Shown here piece after piece: positions 51,460 through 58,561 of a stretch of 64,000 nt of DNA. Below the pieces are notes generated by a model. It ran no database searches. It was given only the letters and a program-made list of their open reading frames with translations, and was not told the DNA's origin. The number at the start of each line of letters is the position of its first letter. Within the stretch, counting starts at the first letter, position 1. Where the stretch lies: positions 91,409-155,408 of the forward strand of contig NZ_PHRF01000162.1 in the NCBI RefSeq assembly GCF_004151105.1, in the 5' to 3' direction. Both the position numbers and the translations under genes were made by a program. This DNA comes from Streptomyces sp. L-9-10. Lineage in GTDB: Bacteria; Actinomycetota; Actinomycetes; Streptomycetales; Streptomycetaceae.

Positions 51460-52821
51460 ATGGACCGCCGCATTTTCGGGCTGGAGAACGAGTACGGCGT
51501 CACGTGCACGTTCAGGGGACAGCGCCGACTGTCACCTGACGAAGTGGCGCGCTACCTCTTCCGCCGTGTTGTCTCATGGGGCCGCAGCAGCAATGTCTTC
51601 CTGCGGAACGGCGCCCGCCTCTACCTCGACGTGGGTTCGCATCCGGAATACGCAACTCCCGAATGCGACAACATCTCCGAGCTGGTCACGCACGACAAGG
51701 CGGGCGAGCGCATTCTGGAGGGGCTGCTCGTCGACGCCGAACGCCGCCTGCACGAGGAGGGAATCGCGGGCGACGTCTATCTCTTCAAGAACAACACCGA
51801 TTCCGCCGGAAACTCCTACGGCTGCCACGAGAACTATCTCGTCGCCCGCCACGGGGAGTTCTCCCGGCTCGCGGACATCCTCATCCCCTTCCTCGTCACC
51901 CGTCAGCTGCTCTGCGGCGCCGGCAAGGTACTCCAGACCCCGCGGGGCGCGGTCTACTGCGTCAGCCAGCGCGCCGAGCACATCTGGGAGGGCGTCAGCT
52001 CCGCCACCACCCGCTCACGTCCGATCATCAACACCCGTGACGAACCGCACGCGGACGCGGAGCGCTACCGCCGGCTCCATGTCATCGTCGGCGACTCCAA
52101 CATGTCCGAGACGACCATGCTGCTCAAGGTCGGCGCCACCGATCTCGTCCTGCGCATGATCGAGGCGGGCACGGTGATGCGCGATCTCACCCTGGAGAAC
52201 CCGATCCGGGCCATCCGCGAGGTCAGCCACGACCTCACCGGCCAGCGCAAGGTGCGCCTGGCGAGCGGTCGCGAGGCCTCCGCCCTTGAGGTCCAGCGCG
52301 AGTACTACGAGAAGGCCGTCGACTTCGTGGAGCGCCGGGGCATCCGCACCGGCACCGTCGACCAGGTCCTGGAGCTCTGGGGCCGCACGCTCGACGCGAT
52401 CGAGGCCGAGGATCTCGACCGTATCGGCACGGAGATCGACTGGGTCATGAAGTACCAGCTCATCGAGCGGTACCGGGCGAAGCACAATATGACGATGTCG
52501 CATCCGAGGGTCGCTCAGATAGACCTCGCCTATCACGACATCCACCGCCGCCGCGGTCTCTACTACCTGCTGGAGAAGAAGGGCCAGGCCGCCCGCATCT
52601 GCAACGACATGAAGATCTTCGAGGGCAAGTCGGTGCCCCCGCAGACCACCAGGGCGCGACTGCGCGGCGACTTCATCCGCCGGGCGCAGGAGCAGCGCAG
52701 GGACTTCACCGTCGACTGGGTGCATCTCAAGCTCAATGACCAGGCACAGCGCACGGTGCTCTGCAAAGACCCGTTCCGCTCGGTGGACGAACGGGTGGAG
52801 AAACTGATCGCCGGTATGTGA
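51460..52821 (+). CDS. pafA: Pup--protein ligase
   Basis: 453 residues. Same carboxylate-amine-ligase fold as Dop: [18 protein letters not shown] (active-site Glu residues), [73 protein letters not shown]. It lacks the Dop loop insertion, which identifies it as PafA. It activates the C-terminal Glu of Pup with ATP and joins it to target lysines. Separated from prcA by the LacI/MFS pair and has its own start signal. Confidence 0.97.
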   Translation: MDRRIFGLENEYGVTCTFRGQRRLSPDEVARYLFRRVVSWGRSSNVFLRNGARLYLDVGSHPEYATPECDNISELVTHDKAGERILEGLLVDAERRLHEEGIAGDVYLFKNNTDSAGNSYGCHENYLVARHGEFSRLADILIPFLVTRQLLCGAGKVLQTPRGAVYCVSQRAEHIWEGVSSATTRSRPIINTRDEPHADAERYRRLHVIVGDSNMSETTMLLKVGATDLVLRMIEAGTVMRDLTLENPIRAIREVSHDLTGQRKVRLASGREASALEVQREYYEKAVDFVERRGIRTGTVDQVLELWGRTLDAIEAEDLDRIGTEIDWVMKYQLIERYRAKHNMTMSHPRVAQIDLAYHDIHRRRGLYYLLEKKGQAARICNDMKIFEGKSVPPQTTRARLRGDFIRRAQEQRRDFTVDWVHLKLNDQAQRTVLCKDPFRSVDERVEKLIAGM

Positions 52822-52856
52822 GCGGGCCGGGGACACACGCATTGGTGGAATGTGCG

Positions 52857-52889
52857 GAGGGCCTCGTACGTATCGCGTACGAGGCCCTC
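52857..52889. terminator. Terminator after pafA
   Basis: GAGGGCCTCGTACG (52857-52870) pairs perfectly with CGTACGAGGCCCTC (52876-52889), 14 bp, loop of five. TAGAGT at 52899-52904 is a candidate -10 for the FKBP lipoprotein gene. Confidence 0.82.
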
Positions 52890-52943
52890 GGCACGCCTTA
52901 GAGTGGCGGGCAACTACTGTGCCGTCTGAGATCTGAGGAACAC

Positions 52944-53879
52944 GTGCGCCGACTTGCCGGCCTCATCGTCGTCCCGTTGCTGCTGTTGTCGACAGCGGCC
53001 TGTGGCAGCGATGGAGGCTCCGACTCCACCCCGTCCAAGAACGGACTTCCCGCGATCAGCTCGGGTGCCAAGTTCGGTCAGAAGCCGACCCTCGAGAAGG
53101 GGGAGGGCACGCCGCCCAAGGAGCTGAAGGTCGATGTCCTCAGCAAGGGTGACGGAGCGACGGTCAAAAAGGGCGATGCGATCCAGGTCAACTATCTGGG
53201 CCAGAGCTGGGACTCCGACAAGCCGTTCGACAACAGCTTCGACCGGAAGCAGCCGTTCGACCTGACCGTCGGGGCCGGCATGGTCATCAAGGGCTGGGAC
53301 CAGGGTCTGGAAGGCCAGAAGGTCGGCAGCCGTGTCGAGCTGGGCATCCCGCCGGAGCTCGGCTACGGCGCCCAGGGCCAGGGCGACATCAAGCCCAACT
53401 CCACGCTCGTCTTCGTCGTCGACATCCTGAAGGCCACCCAGGTCCCCGCCTCCGCCAAGGGGACCGCGGTCGCGCAGGACAACATCGACCTGCCCAAGGT
53501 CGGGACGAACGACGACGGCAAGGAGCCGACCGTCACCGTCCCGAAGAGCGCGCCGCCCAAGAAGCTGGTCTCCAACTACGTGCTGGAGAGCGACGGCGAG
53601 GCCGTCAAGGACTCGGACACCGTCGTGCTGAACTACGCCGCGTACCTCTGGAAGGACCGCAAGCAGTTCGACAGCACGTACAAGACCGGCCGCACGCAGA
53701 CCTTCCCGCTGCCGCAGCTCACGCTGAAGGGCCTCAAGACGGGCATCGTCGGCAAGAAGGTGGGCAGCCGGGTCCTCATCGTGATCCCGCCGGACCAGGC
53801 CTTCGGCAACCAGGAGCAGCAGGGCATCCCGAAGAACTCCACGCTGGTCTTCGCGGTGGACATCCTGGCGAAGGTGTAA
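52944..53879 (+). CDS. FKBP-type peptidyl-prolyl isomerase lipoprotein, two domains
   Basis: 311 residues from a GTG with GAGGA upstream. Lipoprotein signal MRRLAGLIVVPLLLLSTAAC (lipid on Cys20), then a Ser/Gly linker. First FKBP domain about 55-165 (GDAIQVNYLGQSWDSDKPFDNSFDRKQPFDLTVGAGMVIKGWDQGLEGQKVGSRVELGIPPELGYG); second about 205-311 (SDTVVLNYAAYLWKDRKQFDSTYKTGRTQTFPLPQLTLKGLKTGIVGKKVGSRVLIVIPPDQAFG). The first keeps the aromatic FKBP site (F/V-I-x-GW); the second lacks the Trp and may only bind. Extracytoplasmic folding helper. Next to a cytoplasmic FKBP. Confidence 0.94.
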   Translation: MRRLAGLIVVPLLLLSTAACGSDGGSDSTPSKNGLPAISSGAKFGQKPTLEKGEGTPPKELKVDVLSKGDGATVKKGDAIQVNYLGQSWDSDKPFDNSFDRKQPFDLTVGAGMVIKGWDQGLEGQKVGSRVELGIPPELGYGAQGQGDIKPNSTLVFVVDILKATQVPASAKGTAVAQDNIDLPKVGTNDDGKEPTVTVPKSAPPKKLVSNYVLESDGEAVKDSDTVVLNYAAYLWKDRKQFDSTYKTGRTQTFPLPQLTLKGLKTGIVGKKVGSRVLIVIPPDQAFGNQEQQGIPKNSTLVFAVDILAKV

Positions 53880-53921
53880 GACTGTCCCGGTTGCCCGTTC
53901 ATCATTTAGAGGAGCAGTTCA

Positions 53922-54296
53922 GTGAGCATCGAGAAGCCCGAGGTCGACTTCCCGGGTGGCGAGCCGCCGGCCGATCTGGAGATCAAGGACATCATCGAAG
54001 GCGATGGTGCGGTGGCCAAGGCGGGCGACTCCGTGTCCGTCCACTACGTGGGCGTCGCGTTCTCCACCGGTGAGGAGTTCGACTCCTCCTGGAACCGCGG
54101 TACCCCGCTCCAGTTCCAGCTCGGCGCCGGCCAGGTCATCAAGGGCTGGGACGAGGGCGTGCAGGGCATGAAGGTCGGCGGCCGTCGCCAGCTGATCATC
54201 CCCTCGCACCTGGCGTACGGCGAGCGCGGCGCCGGCGGCGGCCGTATCGCCCCCGGTGAGGCGCTGATCTTCGTCTGCGACCTGGTCGCTGTCTGA
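53922..54296 (+). CDS. Cytoplasmic FKBP-type peptidyl-prolyl isomerase
   Basis: 124 residues from a GTG with GAGGAG upstream. Complete single FKBP domain with the classical active-site aromatics: VSVHYVGVAFSTGEEFDSSWNRGTPLQFQLGAGQVIKGWDEGVQGMKVGGRRQLIIPSHLAYGERGAGGGRIAPGEALIFVCDLV. No signal peptide. Catalyses proline cis/trans isomerisation. Transcribed with the preceding lipoprotein FKBP (42-bp gap) and closed by a strong terminator. Confidence 0.96.
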   Translation: MSIEKPEVDFPGGEPPADLEIKDIIEGDGAVAKAGDSVSVHYVGVAFSTGEEFDSSWNRGTPLQFQLGAGQVIKGWDEGVQGMKVGGRRQLIIPSHLAYGERGAGGGRIAPGEALIFVCDLVAV

Positions 54297-54310
54297 TCAC
54301 ATCCGGACAC

Positions 54311-54350
54311 CCGAGGGCCCATGCTGTCCGGCATGGGCCCTCGGCTTTTA
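54311..54350 (+). terminator. Intrinsic terminator after the FKBP pair
   Basis: CCGAGGGCCCATGC (54311-54324) pairs perfectly with GCATGGGCCCTCGG (54331-54344), then CTTTTA. Textbook form. Confidence 0.9.
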
Positions 54351-54434
54351 CCGCGACACCCCGGGGCGGTACGGTCAGCGGGGTGAGCGCGGCACGATCA
54401 CAGCGCGGCACGATCAAAGGGGTGCGAGGCGTCG

Positions 54435-55391
54435 ATGGCCATTGCCAAGGCCGAGCGGTTGATGAATCTGGCGCTGTGTCTGCTCGGGACCCGGCGTCCG
54501 CTCAGCAAGCGTGAGCTGCGGGGCTCCATCGAGGCCTATCTGGAGGCCGGCACCGACGACTCGTTCAACCGGATGTTCGAGCGCGACAAGGACGATCTGC
54601 GCGAACTCGGCCTGGTCATCGAGACGGTGGAGAACCTCGACGGCGACACCGGCTATCTCGCCCGCCGCGACAGCAACCGGCTGCCCGCCATCACCCTCGA
54701 CGCCGAGGAGGCCGCCGCCCTCGGTCTCGCCGCCAAGGTCTGGCAGCAGGCACGGCTGGCCGGCGCGGCGAGCGGCGCCCTGCAGAAGCTGCGCGCCGCC
54801 GGGATGCCGGAGGCCGAGGACGCGTACGAGGCCCACCACGGCGCGCTCGAACCCCGTATCCCTGTCCACGAGGCCGCCTTCGAACCGCTGATGCTCGCCT
54901 GCCGGGACCGGCGTCCCGTCGCCTTCGACTACCGCAAGGCCAACGCCGCCCGCCCGGAGCAGCGCCAGGTCGAGCCATGGACGCTGGAGTGCTGGCGCGG
55001 CCACTGGTATCTGGCCGGCTGGGACCGGGACCGCGGCGCCGAGCGGGTCTTCCGGCTCTCCCGGATCACCGGCCGGGTCCGCTCCCGCACGGGTGTCTTC
55101 AGCGCGCCCGTACCGGACGTCGTCACCGTACGGGAGACCGTGGAGAGCTGGGCGGGCGAGACCGCGACCCGCTCCGCGCTCATCAAACTGCGCTCCGGGT
55201 GCGGCTATCCGCTGCGGGCCAAGGCACTGTCGTCACGGGAACTGGGCGACGGCTGGGACGAGCTGGAGGTCCCGTACGGACACGGGCTGGACGCCTGGCT
55301 GGTGGAGTTCGGCCCGGACGTGGTCGTACTGGAGCCCGCGGACCTGCGGGCCGACGTCCTGGACCGGCTGCGCGCCGTGGCCAAGGGCTGA
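54435..55391 (+). CDS. pafB: WYL-domain regulator PafB
   Basis: 318 residues. N-terminal winged HTH (MAIAKAERLMNLALCLLGTRRPLSKRELRGSIEAYLEAGTDDSFNRMFERDKDDLRELGLVIE). The WYL domain (about 150-230) contains PWTLECWRGHWYLAGWDRDRGAERVFRLSRITG, followed by a WCX C-terminal extension. PafB and PafC form a heterodimeric activator of the LexA/RecA-independent DNA-damage response in mycobacteria (published work recalled). The gene is 17 bp upstream of pafC and near pafA, the usual order. Confidence 0.94.
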   Translation: MAIAKAERLMNLALCLLGTRRPLSKRELRGSIEAYLEAGTDDSFNRMFERDKDDLRELGLVIETVENLDGDTGYLARRDSNRLPAITLDAEEAAALGLAAKVWQQARLAGAASGALQKLRAAGMPEAEDAYEAHHGALEPRIPVHEAAFEPLMLACRDRRPVAFDYRKANAARPEQRQVEPWTLECWRGHWYLAGWDRDRGAERVFRLSRITGRVRSRTGVFSAPVPDVVTVRETVESWAGETATRSALIKLRSGCGYPLRAKALSSRELGDGWDELEVPYGHGLDAWLVEFGPDVVVLEPADLRADVLDRLRAVAKG

Positions 55392-55408
55392 GGGGGACTC
55401 GTACAACC

Positions 55409-56365
55409 ATGGCAGCCAACGCCATCGACCAGACCCGGCGGATGCTCTCGCTGGTGACCTATCTGCGGGAGCGCCCCGGCGCGCATGTCAGCGATGTCGC
55501 CCGCGCCTTCGGCATCACCGAGGACGAGCTGATCTCCGACCTCGATGTGCTGCCCATGTGCGGCACCAGCTTCCGCGGCGGTGACCTCCTCGACATCGAC
55601 ACCGACGGCGACCGCATCTGGTGGCACAACCCCGACGATGTCGCCGAGCCGCTGCGGCTCGCCGCCGACGAGGCGACGGCGCTGCTCGTCGCCGCCCGCG
55701 CCGTCGCCACCCTGCCGGGGCTGCGCGAGGGCGACCGGCAGGCGCTGCTGCGCGCCACCGCCAAGCTGGAGACCGCCGCCGGTGAGGTCGCGGGGGCCAG
55801 TTCCCGGCTCTCGGTGACCTTCGAGTCCGAGGGCGGGGTGTTCGCCGAGGTCGACCGGGCCATCTCGGAGCGGCGCCGGCTGTGGCTGCGCTACTACTCC
55901 CCGGCGCGTGACGAGCTGACGGAGCGCGAGGTCGACCCGATCCGGCTGTTCGCCGTGGGACACACCTATATGGAGGCCTGGTGCCGGCTCTCCGAGGCGC
56001 GGCGTACGTTCCGACTCGACCGGGTCGCCGAGATCAGACTGCTCGACGCGCCGGCCGCGCCCCCGGAGCTGGAGCTGAGGGATCTGTCGGAAGGGCTGGT
56101 GCAGCCCTCCGCCGAGGACCCCGAGGTGGTGATCGAGGTCGGGCCCGGCGGCCGGTGGGTGGCGGAGTACTACCCCCACGACAGCGCGGTCGAACTCTCC
56201 GACGGCGGGCTGCGGATCACTCTGCGCACCCCCGCCCCCGCCTCGCTCAGACGGCTGGCGCTGCGGCTCGGCGGTGACGGACGGATCGTCTCCCCGCCGG
56301 AGCTGGCGGACAGCGCGCGGCTGGCGGCGGGCGAGGCGCTCGCGGCCTACGACGAGCACCGGTGA
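55409..56365 (+). CDS. pafC: WYL-domain regulator PafC
   Basis: 318 residues from the ATG at 55409. HTH region QTRRMLSLVTYLRERPGAHVSDVARAFGITEDELISDLDVLPMCG. The WYL domain has LWLRYYSPARDELTEREVDPIRLFAVGHTYMEAWCRLSEARRTFRLDRVAEI, and a WCX-like C-terminal extension ends the protein. In the WYL motif the usual Trp-Tyr-Leu reads H-TYMEAW, a common variation in PafC. Partner of PafB. Binding of single-stranded nucleic acid by WYL is suggested in the literature. Confidence 0.94.
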   Translation: MAANAIDQTRRMLSLVTYLRERPGAHVSDVARAFGITEDELISDLDVLPMCGTSFRGGDLLDIDTDGDRIWWHNPDDVAEPLRLAADEATALLVAARAVATLPGLREGDRQALLRATAKLETAAGEVAGASSRLSVTFESEGGVFAEVDRAISERRRLWLRYYSPARDELTEREVDPIRLFAVGHTYMEAWCRLSEARRTFRLDRVAEIRLLDAPAAPPELELRDLSEGLVQPSAEDPEVVIEVGPGGRWVAEYYPHDSAVELSDGGLRITLRTPAPASLRRLALRLGGDGRIVSPPELADSARLAAGEALAAYDEHR

Positions 56366-56400
56366 ACGGCTGAGGACGAGGACAAGGAGAACCACGCGCA

Positions 56401-56661
56401 ATGTCGACCATAGCTGGGCTGTCCGGACTTTCGGCCGTCGCTCCGGTCCTCTTCAAAGCGGCCTGTCCCGAGTGCCGCGCCCGCTTCGAGCTCTCCGCCG
56501 GTGCCCTGCGGCTGGCGATAGGCGCCAGCGCGAAGACCACCTTCTACTCCTTCACCTGTCCCGAGTGCGAGGCCATGGTGCGCAAGCCCGCCGGGGAGCG
56601 GATCGTGGAACTCCTCACCGGCGGTGGGGTACGTACCCTGCGCCTCCACTCCACCCCCTGA
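56401..56661 (+). CDS. Small zinc-ribbon-like protein, unknown function
   Basis: 86 residues. Two CPEC knuckles (AACPECRARFE near 22-25 and FTCPECEAMVRKPAGERIVELL near 53-56) make a four-Cys zinc ribbon of about 35 residues. It is followed by a short tail (GGGVRTLRLHSTP). No signal peptide or membrane segment. Such ribbons mediate protein or nucleic-acid contacts. It follows pafC after 35 bp with AAGGAGAACC upstream, so it is probably co-transcribed with pafBC. Not a named family that I recognise. Confidence 0.88.
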   Translation: MSTIAGLSGLSAVAPVLFKAACPECRARFELSAGALRLAIGASAKTTFYSFTCPECEAMVRKPAGERIVELLTGGGVRTLRLHSTP

Positions 56662-56665
56662 GTCA

Positions 56666-56724
56666 CCACCCCTGAAACACCCCCCTGAACCCACCTCCAC
56701 TCCACTGAAACCACTCCCTGGAAC
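56666..56724. repeat. Imperfect C-rich CCCTGAA-type repeats
   Basis: The gap between the zinc-ribbon gene and the small membrane gene contains CCCTGAAACAC, CCCTGAACCCAC, CACTGAAACCAC and CCCTGGAAC in succession, strongly strand-biased for C. The last copies overlap the -35 of the next promoter. Confidence 0.55.
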
Positions 56725-56734
56725 GGTCTAGGCT
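56705..56734 (+). promoter_or_regulatory. Promoter of a leaderless small gene
   Basis: -35 CTGAAA (56705-56710), 18-bp spacer, -10 TAGGCT (56729-56734) ending 6 nt before the ATG at 56741; no Shine-Dalgarno. Confidence 0.6.
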
Positions 56735-56740
56735 CTGCCC

Positions 56741-56938
56741 ATGTTCTGGCCCATGCTCGCCATCGCCCTGGGTTTCTGCGGTATCGCCGTGCTCGGTGTG
56801 CTGGCCGTCCGCGTCTTCGTGGAAGCCCAGCGGCTCGGCCGGCAGGTCGCCGCCACCACGGAGACGATCAACCGGGCCGCCGAGGACCTGGAGCGGGCGG
56901 CCACCCGGCTGGCCGCCACGGGTGACACGTTGAGGTAG
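56741..56938 (+). CDS. Small single-span membrane protein, unknown function
   Basis: 65 residues: MFWPMLAIALGFCGIAVLGVLAVRVFVEAQRLGRQVAATTETINRAAEDLERAATRLAATGDTLR. One membrane helix (about 4-27) followed by an amphipathic, coiled-coil-like cytoplasmic helix (28-62). The layout resembles TatA/TatB in miniature, and it lies immediately upstream of tatA-tatC, but it lacks the TatA glycine hinge. Leaderless start signal. Unknown family. Confidence 0.82.
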   Translation: MFWPMLAIALGFCGIAVLGVLAVRVFVEAQRLGRQVAATTETINRAAEDLERAATRLAATGDTLR

Positions 56939-57033
56939 CGACGCCCCCTGCTCACCAGGGAAAGAGCGGGGTACGCTGCTGAACGCGGCCCCGGCAGCGA
57001 GGCGCGGGCCGCCGACGGAAGTACGCACAGGGA

Positions 57034-57064
57034 TTGCCCCGTGTTCACCCCTGCGCGTTACGAT
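57034..57064 (+). promoter_or_regulatory. Candidate tatA promoter
   Basis: -35 TTGCCC (57034-57039), 19-bp spacer, -10 TACGAT (57059-57064); would give a leader of about 77 nt. The 209-bp gap shows nothing else firm. Confidence 0.4.
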
Positions 57065-57147
57065 CGCTGCGCAAGCAGGTCGGACACGAGTCCGGCCGAA
57101 ACTGCGCAGGCCCCTCCCATGCCGCCTCGGTGAGAAGGTAAAAGCTT

Positions 57148-57441
57148 ATGTTCGGAAGGCTCGGTCCCACCGAGATCATTCTCATCCTCGTCGTGATCGT
57201 CCTGCTGTTCGGCGCGAAGAAGCTTCCGGACATGGCGCGTTCGCTCGGCAAGTCGGCCCGCATCCTCAAGAGCGAGGCCAAGGCGATGAAGTCGGAGGGC
57301 CAGCAGACGGCCCCGGCGGAGCCGAAGGGTGACGAGACCGCTCAGGACCACGTCGTGCCGCGTACGATCCAGGCCGCGCCCGGTGACGTGACCAGCGCGC
57401 GTCCGGTGACCGAGCCGACGGACTCGACCACCAAGCGCTGA
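57148..57441 (+). CDS. tatA: Twin-arginine translocase subunit TatA
   Basis: 97 residues. Short N-terminus MFGRLGPTE, membrane helix IILILVVIVLLFGAKKLPDMARSLGKSARILKSEAKAM with the conserved FGxKKLPDxARSLGKS hinge and amphipathic helix. A disordered charged C-terminal tail follows. Oligomerises to form the pore for folded proteins carrying RR signal peptides. tatC follows 62 bp downstream; tatB is not present here, as usual in Streptomyces where it lies elsewhere. Confidence 0.96.
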   Translation: MFGRLGPTEIILILVVIVLLFGAKKLPDMARSLGKSARILKSEAKAMKSEGQQTAPAEPKGDETAQDHVVPRTIQAAPGDVTSARPVTEPTDSTTKR

Positions 57442-57503
57442 CACCTGGGCCGAAGCGGGTGCCGCTGTCGCGGGCCGCCCGCCGCACGAGATGAGGACGT
57501 GGG

Positions 57504-58457
57504 TTGCTTAAGTCTGCCCGCAAGAAGGAGACCGATCCCGAGGGGCGGATGCCCCTGGTGGAGCACCTGCGTGAGCTGCGCAACCGGCTCGCCAAAGCGC
57601 TGGTGGCGATCGTCGTCGTGACGCTCGTCGCCGCGTTCTTCTACAAGGACATCATCGAGTTCTTCACCGACCCCGTACTGAGGTCGGTCGGATGTGAGTC
57701 GAGCTTCGCGGAACTGGCCAAGCGGCAGGACGGCACCTGTGCCCGCATCGTCCTGAACGGTCTGCTGACGCCGTTCACGCTCGCGCTCAAGGTCTCGTTG
57801 ATGGCCGGTGTCGTGGTCTCCTCACCGATCTGGCTTTACCAGCTCTGGGCCTTTGTCGCCCCAGGGCTGCACAGGGCGGAGAAGAAGTACTCGCTCGCCT
57901 TCGTGGCGGCGGGCTTCCCGCTCTTCCTGGCCGGCGGCTTCTTCGCGTACAAGACGCTGCCGACGATGGCGAAGGTCCTGCTCGAATTCTCGCCCGCCAA
58001 CCTGGACAACCAGCTTCCGCTCGACGACCTGCTCGATCTGATCACCCGCATGGTCGTCGTCTTCGGTCTCGCCTTCGAGCTGCCCCTGCTGCTGGTGATG
58101 CTCAACCTCGGCGGGGTGATCACCGGCAAGCGGATGGCCGGCTGGTGGCGCGCCATGATCATGGGCATCACGGTCTTCGCCGCGGTGGCCACGCCCAGCA
58201 CCGACCCGCTGAGCATGATGGCCCTGGCCGTGCCGATCTGGGTGCTGTACTTCGTCGCCACGGCGATCTCGCTCCTGAACGACCGCCGCAAGGCACGGCG
58301 CGATGCGCTGGGACCCGATGACGACGAGGCCTCGGACCTGGATCTGACCCCGGAGGCCGTCGGGGAGATCGAGCCCGTCTCGACGCCGCCCGCTCTTCCC
58401 GCGCAGTCGGACAGCGCCGGTACGAAGCGACTGAACGGTTACGACGACATCACCTGA
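57504..58457 (+). CDS. tatC: Twin-arginine translocase subunit TatC
   Basis: 317 residues, starting at TTG 57504 (MLKSARKKETDPEGRMPLVEHLRELRNRLAKALVAIV) with GAGGACG upstream. Six membrane helices with the TatC family landmarks MPLVEHLRELR (cytosolic N-terminus that reads the RR motif), SLMAGVVVSSPIWLYQLWAFVAPGL and FGLAFELPLLLVMLNLGG (conserved Phe-Glu). The hydrophilic C-terminal tail (about 255-317, acidic then Thr/Pro-rich) is an actinobacterial extension. Confidence 0.96.
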   Translation: MLKSARKKETDPEGRMPLVEHLRELRNRLAKALVAIVVVTLVAAFFYKDIIEFFTDPVLRSVGCESSFAELAKRQDGTCARIVLNGLLTPFTLALKVSLMAGVVVSSPIWLYQLWAFVAPGLHRAEKKYSLAFVAAGFPLFLAGGFFAYKTLPTMAKVLLEFSPANLDNQLPLDDLLDLITRMVVVFGLAFELPLLLVMLNLGGVITGKRMAGWWRAMIMGITVFAAVATPSTDPLSMMALAVPIWVLYFVATAISLLNDRRKARRDALGPDDDEASDLDLTPEAVGEIEPVSTPPALPAQSDSAGTKRLNGYDDIT

Positions 58458-58464
58458 TCGCATA

Positions 58465-58498
58465 CCCCCGGCGCGGATCGCGCTGCTCGCGCCGGGGG
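58465..58498 (+). terminator. Terminator after tatC
   Basis: CCCCCGGCGCG (58465-58475) and CGCGCCGGGGG (58488-58498) form a perfect 11-bp stem, loop of 12. Confidence 0.78.
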
Positions 58499-58561
58499 CT
58501 GTCCAAGGGCGATTAAAGATCGGGCTGACTGTCAGAGGTGGCGGGTAGGCTCGACTTCAAG

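Noticed and set aside
56741-56938. Calling the small membrane protein TatB
   Set aside because: Topology is similar but the conserved TatA/B hinge (FG/GP) and length are missing, so it is left as unknown.
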